Position numbers and translations under genes: made by a program. The notes beneath the pieces are model-generated. The model saw only the letters and a program-made list of their open reading frames with translations. It searched no databases and was not told the origin of the DNA. This document shows, one piece after another, positions 26,628 to 35,497 of a stretch of 64,000 nucleotides of DNA (the stretch's first letter is position 1; each line of letters starts with the position of its first letter). Origin of the DNA: Streptomyces peucetius (lineage in GTDB: Bacteria; Actinomycetota; Actinomycetes; Streptomycetales; Streptomycetaceae); NCBI RefSeq assembly GCF_025854275.1, contig NZ_CP107567.1:5642001-5706000 (forward strand), in the 5' to 3' direction.

Positions 26628-28220
26628 GTGAGCTCGAAACCTGTCGTACTCATCGCTGAAGAGCTGTCGCCCGCCACCGTCGACGCGCTGGGCCCGGATT
26701 TCGAGATCCGGCACTGCAATGGCGCCGACCGCGGGGAGCTCATTCCGGCGATCGCCGACGTCGACGCGATCCTGGTCCGCTCGGCCACCAAGGTCGACGC
26801 CGAGGCCATCGCCGCCGCCAAGAAGCTGCGCGTCGTCGCCCGTGCCGGTGTGGGCCTGGACAACGTGGACGTGTCCGCCGCCACCAAGGCCGGTGTGATG
26901 GTCGTCAACGCCCCGACGTCCAACATCGTCACCGCCGCCGAGCTCGCCTGCGGCCTGCTCGTCGCCACCGCGCGCAACATCCCCCAGGCCAACACCGCCC
27001 TGAAGAAGGGCGAGTGGAAGCGCTCCAAGTACACGGGCGTCGAGCTCAGCGAGAAGATCCTCGGCGTCGTCGGCCTCGGCCGGATCGGCGTCCTGGTCGC
27101 GCAGCGCATGTCCGCCTTCGGCATGAAGATCGTCGCCTACGACCCCTATGTGCAGCCCGCGCGCGCCGCGCAGATGGGCGTCAAGCTGCTCTCGCTCGAC
27201 GAGCTGCTCGAGGTCTCCGACTTCATCACCGTCCACCTGCCCAAGACCCCCGAGACCCTCGGCCTGATCGGCGACGAGGCGCTGCACAAGGTCAAGCCGG
27301 CCGTCCGCATCGTCAACGCCGCCCGCGGCGGGATCGTCGACGAGGAGGCGCTGTTCTCGGCGCTGAAGGAGGGCCGGGTCGCCGGCGCGGGCCTGGACGT
27401 GTACGCGAAGGAGCCGTGCACCGACTCCCCGCTCTTCGAGCTCGACCAGGTCGTCTGCACCCCGCACCTCGGTGCGTCCACGGACGAGGCCCAGGAGAAG
27501 GCCGGTATCGCCGTCGCCCGCTCGGTCCGTCTCGCCCTCGCCGGTGAGCTGGTCCCCGACGCGGTCAACGTCCAGGGCGGCGTCATCGCCGAGGACGTAC
27601 GGCCCGGTCTGCCGCTCGCCGAGAAGCTCGGCCGTATCTTCACCGCGCTCGCGGGCGAGGTGGCGGTCCGCCTCGACGTCGAGGTGTACGGCGAGATCAC
27701 CCAGCACGACGTCAAGGTGCTCGAGCTGTCCGCGCTCAAGGGCGTGTTCGAGGACGTCGTCGACGAGACGGTCTCCTACGTCAACGCGCCGCTGTTCGCG
27801 CAGGAGCGCGGTGTCGAGGTCCGCCTGACGACCAGCTCCGAGTCCCCGGACCACCGCAACGTCGTCACCGTGCGCGGCACGCTCTCGGACGGCGAGGAGG
27901 TCGCGGTCTCCGGCACGCTGGCCGGCCCCAAGCACCTTCAGAAGATCGTCGCCATCGGCGAGCACGACGTGGACCTGGCCCTCGCCGACCACATGCTCGT
28001 GCTGCGCTACGACGACCGTCCCGGCGTCGTCGGCACGGTCGGCCGCATCCTCGGCGAGGCCGGTCTCAACATCGCGGGCATGCAGGTGTCCCGTGCGGAG
28101 GAGGGCGGCGAGGCGCTCGTCGTCCTGACGGTGGACGACACTGTGCCGGCGACGGTGCTCACGGAGATCGCCGAGGAGATCGGCGCGGCGTCCGCCCGCT
28201 CGGTGAACCTCACGGACTGA
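26628..28220 (+). CDS. serA: D-3-phosphoglycerate dehydrogenase
   Basis: This 530-residue enzyme commits 3-phosphoglycerate to serine synthesis, with NAD+ as acceptor. Domains in order: substrate domain, nucleotide-binding domain with KILGVVGLGRIGVLVAQRM (about 141-160), catalytic Arg (NAARGGIVDEEAL), Glu (DVYAKEPC) and His (TPHLGASTDEAQ), an intervening domain (about 320-450, the long actinobacterial type I form) and a C-terminal ACT domain (about 455-530: MLVLRYDDRPGVVGTVGRILGEAGLNIAGMQVSR) that gives serine feedback. GTG at 26628 is preceded by GTGAGGA. It has its own promoter region after the ilvC terminator. Confidence 0.98.
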   Translation: MSSKPVVLIAEELSPATVDALGPDFEIRHCNGADRGELIPAIADVDAILVRSATKVDAEAIAAAKKLRVVARAGVGLDNVDVSAATKAGVMVVNAPTSNIVTAAELACGLLVATARNIPQANTALKKGEWKRSKYTGVELSEKILGVVGLGRIGVLVAQRMSAFGMKIVAYDPYVQPARAAQMGVKLLSLDELLEVSDFITVHLPKTPETLGLIGDEALHKVKPAVRIVNAARGGIVDEEALFSALKEGRVAGAGLDVYAKEPCTDSPLFELDQVVCTPHLGASTDEAQEKAGIAVARSVRLALAGELVPDAVNVQGGVIAEDVRPGLPLAEKLGRIFTALAGEVAVRLDVEVYGEITQHDVKVLELSALKGVFEDVVDETVSYVNAPLFAQERGVEVRLTTSSESPDHRNVVTVRGTLSDGEEVAVSGTLAGPKHLQKIVAIGEHDVDLALADHMLVLRYDDRPGVVGTVGRILGEAGLNIAGMQVSRAEEGGEALVVLTVDDTVPATVLTEIAEEIGAASARSVNLTD

Positions 28221-28238
28221 CCCGTACGCTCCATCGCC

Positions 28239-28281
28239 CCGGCCCCCGGTCGCCCGCCTCGTGCCCGCGACCGGGGGCCGG
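28239..28281 (+). terminator. Hairpin terminator after serA
   Basis: CCGGCCCCCGGTCGC (28239-28253) and GCGACCGGGGGCCGG (28267-28281) pair perfectly, 18 bases after the stop. Confidence 0.85.
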
Positions 28282-28553
28282 CGCGTGTCCGGACGGCCGA
28301 GCGAACGGCCGGCCCGCCGTTCGGGCCGCCGCTCCCGGGGCAGGGCGCGAGCCGGTTCTCGCCCAACGGGTAAAATTACTCAAAAGTGGGCAATAGCCGC
28401 CTGAGGTCGCGGCGCCTGCCGTACGACCCCGCTCCTTGCACGGGGTCTCCAGAGGTACGCCGCAGCCCCGTACTGGCGGCCGGGTATCCGGTGTCCGCAG
28501 CCAGTCAGCGGTCCGGCCGTTCGCTCACCTGCACAGGTCAGGAGGGGCACGCC
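28282..28553 (+). promoter_or_regulatory. serA-nfeD spacer with AT-rich promoter patch
   Basis: This gene-free region has one striking AT-rich patch (GGGTAAAATTACTCAAAAG at about 28368-28387) in otherwise GC-rich DNA, about 170 bases before the NfeD-like gene. It is a likely promoter site for the NfeD/SPFH pair. I see no small gene. Confidence 0.45.
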
Positions 28554-28985
28554 ATGGACGCATGGCTGATCTGGTTGATCGTCGCGGCGCTGCTGGTCGT
28601 GGCGGAGATCTTCACGCTCACCGCTTCACTGGGGCTGCTGGGCGGGGCCGCGTTGGTCACGGCAGGAGCCGCCGCGATCGGCCTTCCGCTGCCCTGGCAG
28701 TTGCTGGTGTTCACCGTCGTCGCCACGGCGAGCATGCTCTTCCTGCGCCCCCTCGCGCTGCGCCACGTGTTCCAGCCGCAGAGGGAACGATTCGGCGTGG
28801 ACGCGCTGGTCGGCAAGGGTGCCTATGTCGTCTCGGAGGTGACGGGCCTGAGCGGCAGGGTTCGCATCGGCGGCGAGGAATGGACGGCCCGCGCGTATGA
28901 CGAGACGCTGGTGATTCCTCCGGGAACGACCGTCGACGTCATTGAGATCAGCGGCACCACCGCGCTCGTCTACCCCCGGGAGTGA
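28554..28985 (+). CDS. NfeD-like membrane protein
   Basis: This 143-residue protein has two or three N-terminal membrane segments (LIWLIVAALLVVAEIFTL; LGLLGGAALVTAGAAAIGL; WQLLVFTVVATASMLFLRPL) and a C-terminal OB-fold of the NfeD family (VDALVGKGAYVVSEVTGLSGRVRIGGEEWTARAYDETLVIPPGTTVDVIEISGTTALVYP). NfeD proteins partner SPFH/stomatin proteins in membrane microdomains. The partner gene starts 3 bases after the stop, so the pair is surely co-expressed. ATG at 28554 has GGAGGGG upstream. Confidence 0.93.
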   Translation: MDAWLIWLIVAALLVVAEIFTLTASLGLLGGAALVTAGAAAIGLPLPWQLLVFTVVATASMLFLRPLALRHVFQPQRERFGVDALVGKGAYVVSEVTGLSGRVRIGGEEWTARAYDETLVIPPGTTVDVIEISGTTALVYPRE

Positions 28986-28988
28986 TCC

Positions 28989-30056
28989 ATGGAAGCCTCG
29001 GCAGCCCTCGTCGCCGGCCTGATCGTCGCGCTGATCGCCGTCTTCACCGTGGTGCGCGCGGTACGGATCGTGCCCCAGGCGCGTGCGCGCAACGTCGAAC
29101 GACTCGGCCGTTACCACCGCACGCTCCAGCCCGGTCTCAACCTCGTCATCCCCTACATCGACCGTGTTCACCCGGTGATCGACCTGCGGGAACAGGTCGT
29201 CTCCTTCAGGCCGCAGCCGGTCATCACCGAGGACAACCTCGTCGTCGAGATCGACACCGTGCTGTACTTCCAGGTCACGGACCCCCGGGCGGCCTTCTAC
29301 GAGATCGCGAACTTCCTCCAGGCCGTCGAGCAGCTCACCGTCACCACCCTGCGCAACGTCGTGGGGTCCATGGACCTGGAGAAGACGCTGACCTCGCGCG
29401 ACACCATCAACAGCCAGCTCCGCGGCGTGCTGGACGACGCCACCGGCAAGTGGGGGCTGAGGGTCAACCGGGTGGAGATCAAGGCCATCGACCCCCCGCA
29501 GTCCATCAAGGACGCGATGCAGAAGCAGATGCGGGCAGAGCGGGACAAGCGGGCCGCGATTCTCGGTGCCGAAGGGCAACGCCAGTCGCAGATCCTGACC
29601 GCGGAAGGCGACAAGCAGTCCGCCGTCCTGCGCGCGGAGGGCAATCGCACCGCCGAGATCCTCAAGGCCGAGGGCCAGGCCCGGGCCATCGACGAGGTGT
29701 TCCAGGCGGTGCACCGCAACGACCCCGATCCGAAGCTGCTCGCCTACCAGTACCTCCAGACGCTGCCCCAGCTCGCCCAGGGACCGGGCAGCACCTTCTG
29801 GGTGATCCCCGGCGAGGTCACCGCAGCACTGGAGGGGGTGTCCCGCGCCTTCGGCGAGGTGCTGCCCCAGTCGCCGGCCACCCGTGAGACGTCCTCGGAC
29901 GACAGGTCCGCCCAGGCCGCCGACGACGCGGCGCAGGCGGCGGAAGCCGCCGCCGAGGCGCTCGCCGACGCGGCCAGGGCCGACGAATCCGCCACCGGCC
30001 GCCGCCCTTCCGCCGCACAGCGGCGGACCGGTGGTGGCCTGCCGACGGCGGACTGA
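28989..30056 (+). CDS. SPFH/Band 7 (stomatin-like) membrane protein
   Basis: This 355-residue protein has one N-terminal membrane anchor (LVAGLIVALIAVFTVVRAVRIVP), then the SPFH domain (ERLGRYHRTLQPGLNLVIPYIDRVHPVIDLREQVVSFRPQPVITEDN), a helical region rich in Ala, Glu and Gln (QKQMRAERDKRAAILGAEGQRQSQILTAEGDKQSAVLRAEGNRTAEILKAEG), and a variable tail rich in Ala and Asp. The repeated AEG helices drive oligomer formation in this family (QmcA/stomatin type). The protein probably scaffolds or guards membrane enzymes, with the NfeD partner encoded 3 bases upstream. Confidence 0.95.
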   Translation: MEASAALVAGLIVALIAVFTVVRAVRIVPQARARNVERLGRYHRTLQPGLNLVIPYIDRVHPVIDLREQVVSFRPQPVITEDNLVVEIDTVLYFQVTDPRAAFYEIANFLQAVEQLTVTTLRNVVGSMDLEKTLTSRDTINSQLRGVLDDATGKWGLRVNRVEIKAIDPPQSIKDAMQKQMRAERDKRAAILGAEGQRQSQILTAEGDKQSAVLRAEGNRTAEILKAEGQARAIDEVFQAVHRNDPDPKLLAYQYLQTLPQLAQGPGSTFWVIPGEVTAALEGVSRAFGEVLPQSPATRETSSDDRSAQAADDAAQAAEAAAEALADAARADESATGRRPSAAQRRTGGGLPTAD

Positions 30057-30136
30057 CGCCGCACGGTCCGACGAGGGCGACGCACCGGCCGCTGCCGCTG
30101 ATCGGGGCCGGTGGGCCGCTCGACCCGCGAAGGGGT

Positions 30137-30645
30137 TCAGAGCGTCTGCCGCTGGTTCCCGAGTGCCGCCGCCTCCGCCCTCACCGGCTCGGCCCCGCTG
30201 TCGCACCGCGCGCCACGTCGGCGCAGCCACACCGCCGCCGGCACCGCCGCCCCGACCAGCACCGCCGCGCCGCCCACCGCTGCCGCGCGCATACCGTTGA
30301 CGAAGGCCTCGCGGGCGACCGCCAGCAGCGATTCGCCCGCCGCGCCCGGAAGCCGCCCGGCGAGACCGTGCTCGCGCCGCCCAGCGTCTCGCGGGCGGTG
30401 TCGAGCGCGCCGTCCGGCAGGCCGGCGGGAGCGCCGTCGGTGACCCCCGGCGGTAGACCGCCGTACCCAAGCTGCCGAGGAACGCCATGCCGACGCGCCG
30501 CCGAACTCCTGCCCGGTCTCCAGCACCGAAGCCGCCGAGCCGGCCTTCTCCGCCGGTGCGGCGGCGGACGAACTCGCCGAGGGGCTGCGGCGGGTCACGA
30601 GGTCGGCCCGGGACGTCGCGACGGGGGAGTCCTGACCCGGCCGCG
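30137..30645 (-). pseudogene. Remnant of a DHA2-type MFS drug exporter
   Basis: This is the decayed 3' end of a multidrug exporter gene. Joining frames gives a typical C-terminus: AAPAEKAGSAASVLETGQEFGGA (one frame), MAFLGSLGTAVYR (a second frame), GVTDGAPAGLPDGALDTARETLGGA (a further frame), then GRLPGAAGESLLAVAREAFVNGM through to the stop at 30139-30137. At least three frame changes are needed and the first roughly 300-400 codons are absent. The last membrane segment (AAAVGGAAVLVGAAVPAAVWLRRRG) survives. The fragment lies just downstream of the PucR-type regulator on the same strand. Confidence 0.82.
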
Positions 30646-30668
30646 CCTCAGGCGCCGGTCCCCGGCGC

Positions 30669-31973
30669 CTAAAGCCGTGCGGCCTTGAGCGCCATGTGCA
30701 GCAGCAGCCGGTGCTCCCCGTCGTCGAGATCCAGGCCGGTGAGCTGCTCGACGCGCGAGAGCCGGTAGTAGAGCGTCTGGCGGTGGATGCCCAGCGCCGC
30801 GGCGGTGCGGCCTGCCTGGCCCGCGCAGTCGAGGAACATCTCGGCGGTGCGCGCCAGTTCGGCGTGCGCCGGGACCAGCAGCTCCCGTACGGCAGGGTCC
30901 TCCGCCACCGTCACGGGCAGGGCCGTCAGCATGCGGTACGGCCCGAGGTCCGCCCATCGGGCGACCGGTCCCAGCCCTGCCTGCGCATGCGCGGCCCGCG
31001 CCGCCGACACCGCCTCCCGCCAGGCGCTGCCGAGCCCGGCGAGGCCGTGCCGGGCCTCGGCCAGTCCCGCGGCCGCCGCGCGCGGCAGGGGGATGCCCGT
31101 GTCCGGCTCGCCGGAGGCCGCGCGCGCCGCGGCCTCCCGCAGCCGGGAGGCGACCGTCTCGGCGGGAGCCGGGTTGCCGGCCGAACGCAGCCGGACCAGC
31201 GCGGCCACGGCTGCCGACGCCATCGGCGCGGCGGCAGGGCCCGCGGCCGGTGACCCGGCGCCGCCGGAACCGGCCGGCGCGGAGCTCCCGGCCCGTGTGC
31301 CGCCGCGCCGTCCGTCCGCCTCGAACGATCCCGCCGCCGGCAGCGTCACCGTGCACAGCGCCGACGCCCCCGGCAGGGCCCGCACCGAAGGCGCGTCGTC
31401 GGCGGTCCACGGCGTCACACACACCAGAACGTGCAGGCCCTCCGCGTCCTGGCCCAGTCCGGTGGCCAGCTCCGCCACCGCCATGTCGTACTGCCAGCCC
31501 CGCTCCGCCGTGAGGACCGCGCGCAGTTCCCGGGACAGGTCCGCCCCGGCGCGCTCCTCGTCCGCGAGGAGGACGCCGATCCGCTCGGTCACCTCCATGG
31601 CGGCCGTCAGCTGCTCCGCGGTCGGCCCGGGATCGGCGTCGAGCAGCCACACGTACCCGAGGGCGACGCCCCGGTGGCGTACCGGCAGGCAGATCCGGTC
31701 GCGGTAGACACCCGCCTCCGGGGCGGCCGGGATGCGGACCGGGCCGGTCGCGCGGGTGATGCCGAAGCCCTCGAACCAGGAACGGACCGCCGGGGTCGAC
31801 TTCCGGGTCAGGATCGAACGGGTGCGGACCGGATCGAGCGTGGTCTCGTCGAAGGCGCTGTCGCTGTCGTGCGCTCCGAAGGCGATCAGCCCGAAGTCGC
31901 GGTTCTCCAAAGTCGCCGGCATGGCCAGCAGCGCGGAGATCTCGTCGACCAGATCCTGGTAATCGCCCTTCAC
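30669..31973 (-). CDS. PucR-family transcriptional regulator, probable regulator of proline catabolism
   Basis: This is 434 residues from GTG at 31973; ATG at 32000 would add nine residues but lies inside a palindrome and has no ribosome binding site. The C-terminal helix-turn-helix (PucR_2 type) is [51 protein letters not shown]. The N-terminal 180 residues look like a GAF-like sensory region ([21 protein letters not shown]). A low-complexity Ala/Gly/Pro segment (about 220-260) links them. It is divergent from the proline dehydrogenase gene, and several palindromes lie between. Actinobacterial PutR-like regulators of this family activate proline genes, so this role is inferred from position. 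Confidence 0.88.
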   Translation of the reverse strand: MKGDYQDLVDEISALLAMPATLENRDFGLIAFGAHDSDSAFDETTLDPVRTRSILTRKSTPAVRSWFEGFGITRATGPVRIPAAPEAGVYRDRICLPVRHRGVALGYVWLLDADPGPTAEQLTAAMEVTERIGVLLADEERAGADLSRELRAVLTAERGWQYDMAVAELATGLGQDAEGLHVLVCVTPWTADDAPSVRALPGASALCTVTLPAAGSFEADGRRGGTRAGSSAPAGSGGAGSPAAGPAAAPMASAAVAALVRLRSAGNPAPAETVASRLREAAARAASGEPDTGIPLPRAAAAGLAEARHGLAGLGSAWREAVSAARAAHAQAGLGPVARWADLGPYRMLTALPVTVAEDPAVRELLVPAHAELARTAEMFLDCAGQAGRTAAALGIHRQTLYYRLSRVEQLTGLDLDDGEHRLLLHMALKAARL

Positions 31974-31992
31974 GCAGCCATTCTCGCACCCT

Positions 31993-32008
31993 TCAGACAT
32001 ATGTCTGA
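31993..32008. promoter_or_regulatory. 16-base palindrome TCAGACATATGTCTGA
   Basis: A perfect dyad just upstream of the PucR-type gene start, in the divergent region before proline dehydrogenase. Probable regulator operator. Confidence 0.65.
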
Positions 32009-32028
32009 GATCCCGGACACGGATGCGT

Positions 32029-32038
32029 GACAGCTGTC
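32029..32038. promoter_or_regulatory. 10-base palindrome GACAGCTGTC
   Basis: A second short perfect dyad in the PucR-proline dehydrogenase divergent promoter, 21 bases from the first. It may be a half-strength site or chance. Confidence 0.4.
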
Positions 32039-32092
32039 GATGGCAGACGCCCGGCGCCATCCTTAGGTTCAGGGTGGTTCTTCGTGCCGTCT

Positions 32093-32104
32093 CCAAACGT
32101 TTGG
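32093..32104. promoter_or_regulatory. 12-base palindrome CCAAACGTTTGG
   Basis: A perfect dyad 39 bases before the proline dehydrogenase GTG. Its form resembles catabolite-type operators (AACGTT centre). It sits on the proline dehydrogenase side of the divergent promoter. Confidence 0.55.
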
Positions 32105-32142
32105 TTCCGGCCACTTCAACACCTGTTCCGTGGAGGTGCCCC

Positions 32143-33123
32143 GTGCTGGGTCCCGTGATCCTCGCCGCTTCGCGCAGCGACAAGATGCGCCGCTTCGTGT
32201 CGGCCGCCCCGGGGACCAAACAGGTCGTCGCCCGGTTCATCGCCGGTGAGACGGTCGAGCAGGTCGTCCCGATCGTCAAGGACGCCGCGGCCAAGGGCCT
32301 CGAGGTCACCCTCGACGTCGTCGGCGAGGACATCACCACCCCCGAGCAGGCCGCCGCCGCGCGTGACGCCTACCTCGACCTGGTCGAGCACCTGGCGGAT
32401 CTCGGCCTCGGGGCGAGGGCCGAGATGTCGGTCAAACTCTCCATGTTCGGCCAGTCCCTCCCGTCTCCCGCCGCCACCCTCAACGGAGGGCCCTCCGGGC
32501 CCGCCCCCACATTCCCGGGCGGCCACGAGCTGGCGCTCGCCAACGTCCGCCCCGTCGTCGAGGCCGCCGCGGCCATCGGCACGACGGTTACGCTGGATGC
32601 GGAGGACCACACCACCCTCGACTCGATGTTTGCCATCCACGAGGAGCTCCGCAAGGACTTCCCGCAGACCGGATGCGTGATCCAGGCCTACCTGTTCCGC
32701 ACCGAGGACGACGCCCGCCGCCTCTCTGAGGCCGGCAGCCGTGTGCGCATCGTCAAGGGCGCGTACAAGGAGCCCGCCTCCGTCGCGTACCAGGACAAGG
32801 CCGAGATCGACAAGGCGTACGTCCGCATCCTCAAGATCCTCATGGAGGGCGACGGCTACCCGATGATCGGGTCGCACGACCCGCGTCTGATCGCCATCAC
32901 CCAGGAGCTGGCCCACCGCGCCGGCCGCAAGCTCGACGAGTACGAGTTCCAGATGCTGTACGGCATCCGCAGCGACGAGCACCTCCGGCTGGCGGCCGAG
33001 GGCCACCGGATGCGGGTCTACACCGCGTACGGGACCGACTGGTACGGCTACTTCATGCGTCGTCTCGCGGAGAAGCCGGCCAACCTGCTCTTCTTCCTCC
33101 GCTCGATGATCACCAAGGGCTGA
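32143..33123 (+). CDS. Proline dehydrogenase (monofunctional)
   Basis: This 326-residue FAD enzyme oxidises L-proline to pyrroline-5-carboxylate and passes electrons to the membrane quinone pool. It is a TIM barrel: [63 protein letters not shown] and, near the end, [54 protein letters not shown], with the C-terminal Arg pair that binds substrate. Residues about 107-125 ([18 protein letters not shown] region) look like an extra Pro/Gly-rich insert in a normally short loop. GTG at 32143 has GGAGG 6 bases upstream. The partner dehydrogenase follows after 36 bases. Confidence 0.95.
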   Translation: MLGPVILAASRSDKMRRFVSAAPGTKQVVARFIAGETVEQVVPIVKDAAAKGLEVTLDVVGEDITTPEQAAAARDAYLDLVEHLADLGLGARAEMSVKLSMFGQSLPSPAATLNGGPSGPAPTFPGGHELALANVRPVVEAAAAIGTTVTLDAEDHTTLDSMFAIHEELRKDFPQTGCVIQAYLFRTEDDARRLSEAGSRVRIVKGAYKEPASVAYQDKAEIDKAYVRILKILMEGDGYPMIGSHDPRLIAITQELAHRAGRKLDEYEFQMLYGIRSDEHLRLAAEGHRMRVYTAYGTDWYGYFMRRLAEKPANLLFFLRSMITKG

Positions 33124-33159
33124 GCCCCTCCCACCCCTCGCTAAGGAGCAACGGAACCC

Positions 33160-34791
33160 ATGGACGCTGTCACCCAGGTCCCCGCCCCGGTCAACGAGCC
33201 GGTGCACGGTTATGCCCCCGGCTCGCCCGAGCGCGCCCGCCTCGAGGCCAAGCTCAAGGAGCTGGCCGAGAACCCGATCGAGCTGCCGATGACCATCGGC
33301 GGAGTGAAGCGGATGGGCGGCGGCGAGCGCGTCGACGTCGTACAGCCGCACAACCACAAGGCCGTCATCGGCACCTTCGCCACGGCCACCCAGCAGGACG
33401 CGCAGGACGCGATCGACGCCGCCCTCGCCGCCGCGCCGGCCTGGCGCGCCATGTCCTTCGACGACCGCGCCGCGATCATCCTGCGCGCCGCCGAGCTGCT
33501 GTCCGGTCCGTGGCGCGAGACGCTGGCCGCCTCCACCATGCTCGGCCAGTCGAAGACCGCCCAGCAGGCCGAGATCGACACCCCGTGCGAGCTCATCGAC
33601 TTCTGGCGCTTCAACGTCAAGTACGCGCGTGACCTGATGGCCGAGCAGCCGGTGGCCAACTCGCCGGGCGTGTGGAACCGCCTCGACCACCGGCCGCTCG
33701 AGGGCTTCGTCTACGCGATCACCCCGTTCAACTTCACCGCCATCGCCGGCAACCTGCCGACCGCGCCCGCTCTCATGGGCAACGTCGTCGTCTGGAAGCC
33801 GTCCCCGACGCAGACCCACGCCGCCGTGCTGCTGATGCAGCTCCTGGAGGAGGCCGGTCTGCCCAAGGGCGTCATCAACCTGGTGACCGGTGACGGCATC
33901 GCCGTCTCCGAGGTGGCCCTCGAGCACCCGATGCTCGCCGGCATCCACTTCACCGGCTCCACCAAGACCTTCCAGCACCTGTGGAAGACGGTCGGCAACA
34001 ACATCGAGAAGTACCGCTCCTACCCGCGGATCGTCGGCGAGACGGGCGGCAAGGACTTCGTCGTCGCCCACCCGAGCGCCGACCGCGCCGTCCTCAAGAC
34101 CGCGCTGACCCGTGGTTCGTTCGAGTTCCAGGGCCAGAAGTGCTCCGCGTCCTCGCGGGCGTACATCCCGGCCTCGATCTGGAACTCCGGCTTCAAGGAG
34201 GAGTTCGCCGCCGAGGTCGACGCCATCAAGATGGGTGACGTCACCGACCTGACGAACTTCATCGGCGCCGTCATCGACGAGCGGGCCTTCGCCAAGAACA
34301 AGGCCGCGATCGACCGCGCCAAGGCCGACCCGACCTGCACGATCGTCGCCGGCGGCAGCTACGACGACTCGACCGGGTACTTCGTCCGCCCGACCGTCGT
34401 CGAGTGCGACGACCCGGCCAACGAGGTCTTCACCACCGAGTACTTCGGCCCGTTCCTCGCCGTCCACGTCTACGAGGACGACAAGTACGAGGAGATGCTG
34501 GAGCAGATGGAGTCGGTGTCCGCGTACGCGCTGACCGGCTCGATCATCGCCGGTGACCGGGCCGCCGCGGCCGACGCGATGGAGAAGCTCCGCTACGCGG
34601 CGGGCAACTTCTACATCAACGACAAGTCGACCGGCGCCGTCGTCGGCCAGCAGCCCTTCGGCGGCGGCCGTGCCTCCGGCACCAACGACAAGGCGGGCGC
34701 CCCGCAGAACCTGATGCGCTGGACGCTGACCCGCGCCATCAAGGAGACGCTGGTCGCTCCGACCGACTACACGTACCCGCACATGGGCTGA
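33160..34791 (+). CDS. pruA: L-glutamate gamma-semialdehyde (P5C) dehydrogenase
   Basis: This 543-residue NAD-dependent aldehyde dehydrogenase takes glutamate semialdehyde, made from proline, to glutamate. Seen: the family start NEPVHGYAPGSPERARLEAKLKEL, GFVYAITPFNFTAIAGNLPTAPALMGNVVVWKPS (coenzyme region), GIHFTGSTKTFQHLWK, the catalytic Glu in VGETGGKDF and the catalytic Cys in FEFQGQKCSASSRAYIP, and the C-terminal DKSTGAVVGQQPFGGGRASGTNDKAG. Length fits the PruA (single-domain) group. It forms an operon with proline dehydrogenase. Confidence 0.97.
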   Translation: MDAVTQVPAPVNEPVHGYAPGSPERARLEAKLKELAENPIELPMTIGGVKRMGGGERVDVVQPHNHKAVIGTFATATQQDAQDAIDAALAAAPAWRAMSFDDRAAIILRAAELLSGPWRETLAASTMLGQSKTAQQAEIDTPCELIDFWRFNVKYARDLMAEQPVANSPGVWNRLDHRPLEGFVYAITPFNFTAIAGNLPTAPALMGNVVVWKPSPTQTHAAVLLMQLLEEAGLPKGVINLVTGDGIAVSEVALEHPMLAGIHFTGSTKTFQHLWKTVGNNIEKYRSYPRIVGETGGKDFVVAHPSADRAVLKTALTRGSFEFQGQKCSASSRAYIPASIWNSGFKEEFAAEVDAIKMGDVTDLTNFIGAVIDERAFAKNKAAIDRAKADPTCTIVAGGSYDDSTGYFVRPTVVECDDPANEVFTTEYFGPFLAVHVYEDDKYEEMLEQMESVSAYALTGSIIAGDRAAAADAMEKLRYAAGNFYINDKSTGAVVGQQPFGGGRASGTNDKAGAPQNLMRWTLTRAIKETLVAPTDYTYPHMG

Positions 34792-34813
34792 CCCGACCGG
34801 TCGCCCCAAGGCT

Positions 34814-34851
34814 CCGCCCCCGTCCCGGCCCCCACGCCGGAACGGGGGCGG
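34814..34851 (+). terminator. Hairpin terminator after pruA
   Basis: CCGCCCCCGT (34814-34823) pairs with ACGGGGGCGG (34842-34851), with further GGCC/GGCC-type pairing in the loop. It starts 22 bases after the stop. Confidence 0.7.
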
Positions 34852-34924
34852 CTTCCATGTGCGACCCGGGCGGGTGTTGACGACGGCTCAGTTTGCGGCG
34901 TCGCGTGCCGGATACCCGAGTGGC

Positions 34925-35341
34925 ATGGCTGAGACCAAGAAGAACACGACCAGGGCACGTACGAGCAACGCCGGCACGCGAGCACGGCAGGCCGACGACA
35001 CCGCGAGGGACACGGCGAAGGACACGGCGAAGAGCACGGCCGGAGCCACCACGGACGGCACCGGCCGGCGGACGGCCGAGTCGGTGCGCGGCATCGGCGA
35101 CGCCACGACCCGTAAGGCGGCGGACGCCGCGCGGACCGTGCAGCGCACGGCGGCCTCCGCGGCCGGTACGGCCGCGGAGACGGCAGGCGCCGTCTGGACC
35201 GTCGTCAAGGCGCGCAAGGCCGTGGTGGCCGGGGCCGGCACGGGTGTCGTCACCGCGGTGGCCGGCTCGTACGCGCTCGGCCGCCGGGTCGGCCTGCGGC
35301 AGCGCGGCCCGCTCTCCCGCCTTACCGGCGGCAGGCTCTGA
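34925..35341 (+). CDS. Ala/Thr-rich helical protein with membrane-like tail
   Basis: This 138-residue protein of unknown role has an N-terminal 90 residues rich in Ala, Thr, Arg, Asp and Lys, with short repeats (DTARDTAKDTAKSTAG; KAADAARTVQRTAASAAGTAAETAG) that should form amphipathic helices, in the manner of late-embryogenesis-abundant or histone-like proteins. A hydrophobic stretch near 105-125 (AVVAGAGTGVVTAVAGSYALG) is followed by a basic tail. ATG at 34925 has no clear ribosome binding site. It could be stress-related or nucleoid/membrane bound; nothing decides. Confidence 0.7.
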   Translation: MAETKKNTTRARTSNAGTRARQADDTARDTAKDTAKSTAGATTDGTGRRTAESVRGIGDATTRKAADAARTVQRTAASAAGTAAETAGAVWTVVKARKAVVAGAGTGVVTAVAGSYALGRRVGLRQRGPLSRLTGGRL

Positions 35342-35497
35342 GGCGCCGGTCCTGACGGTGACCGACGGGGCGGTACGACCTCGGTGCGCTCCCGGCGCCC
35401 GGCGGCGGGCTCCCGGCTGTCCGCCCCCGCCGCCGGCGCGCTCGTCCTCGACCGGCGTGACGGGGACGTGCTGTGACCGTCCCCGCGCGCGACCCCC

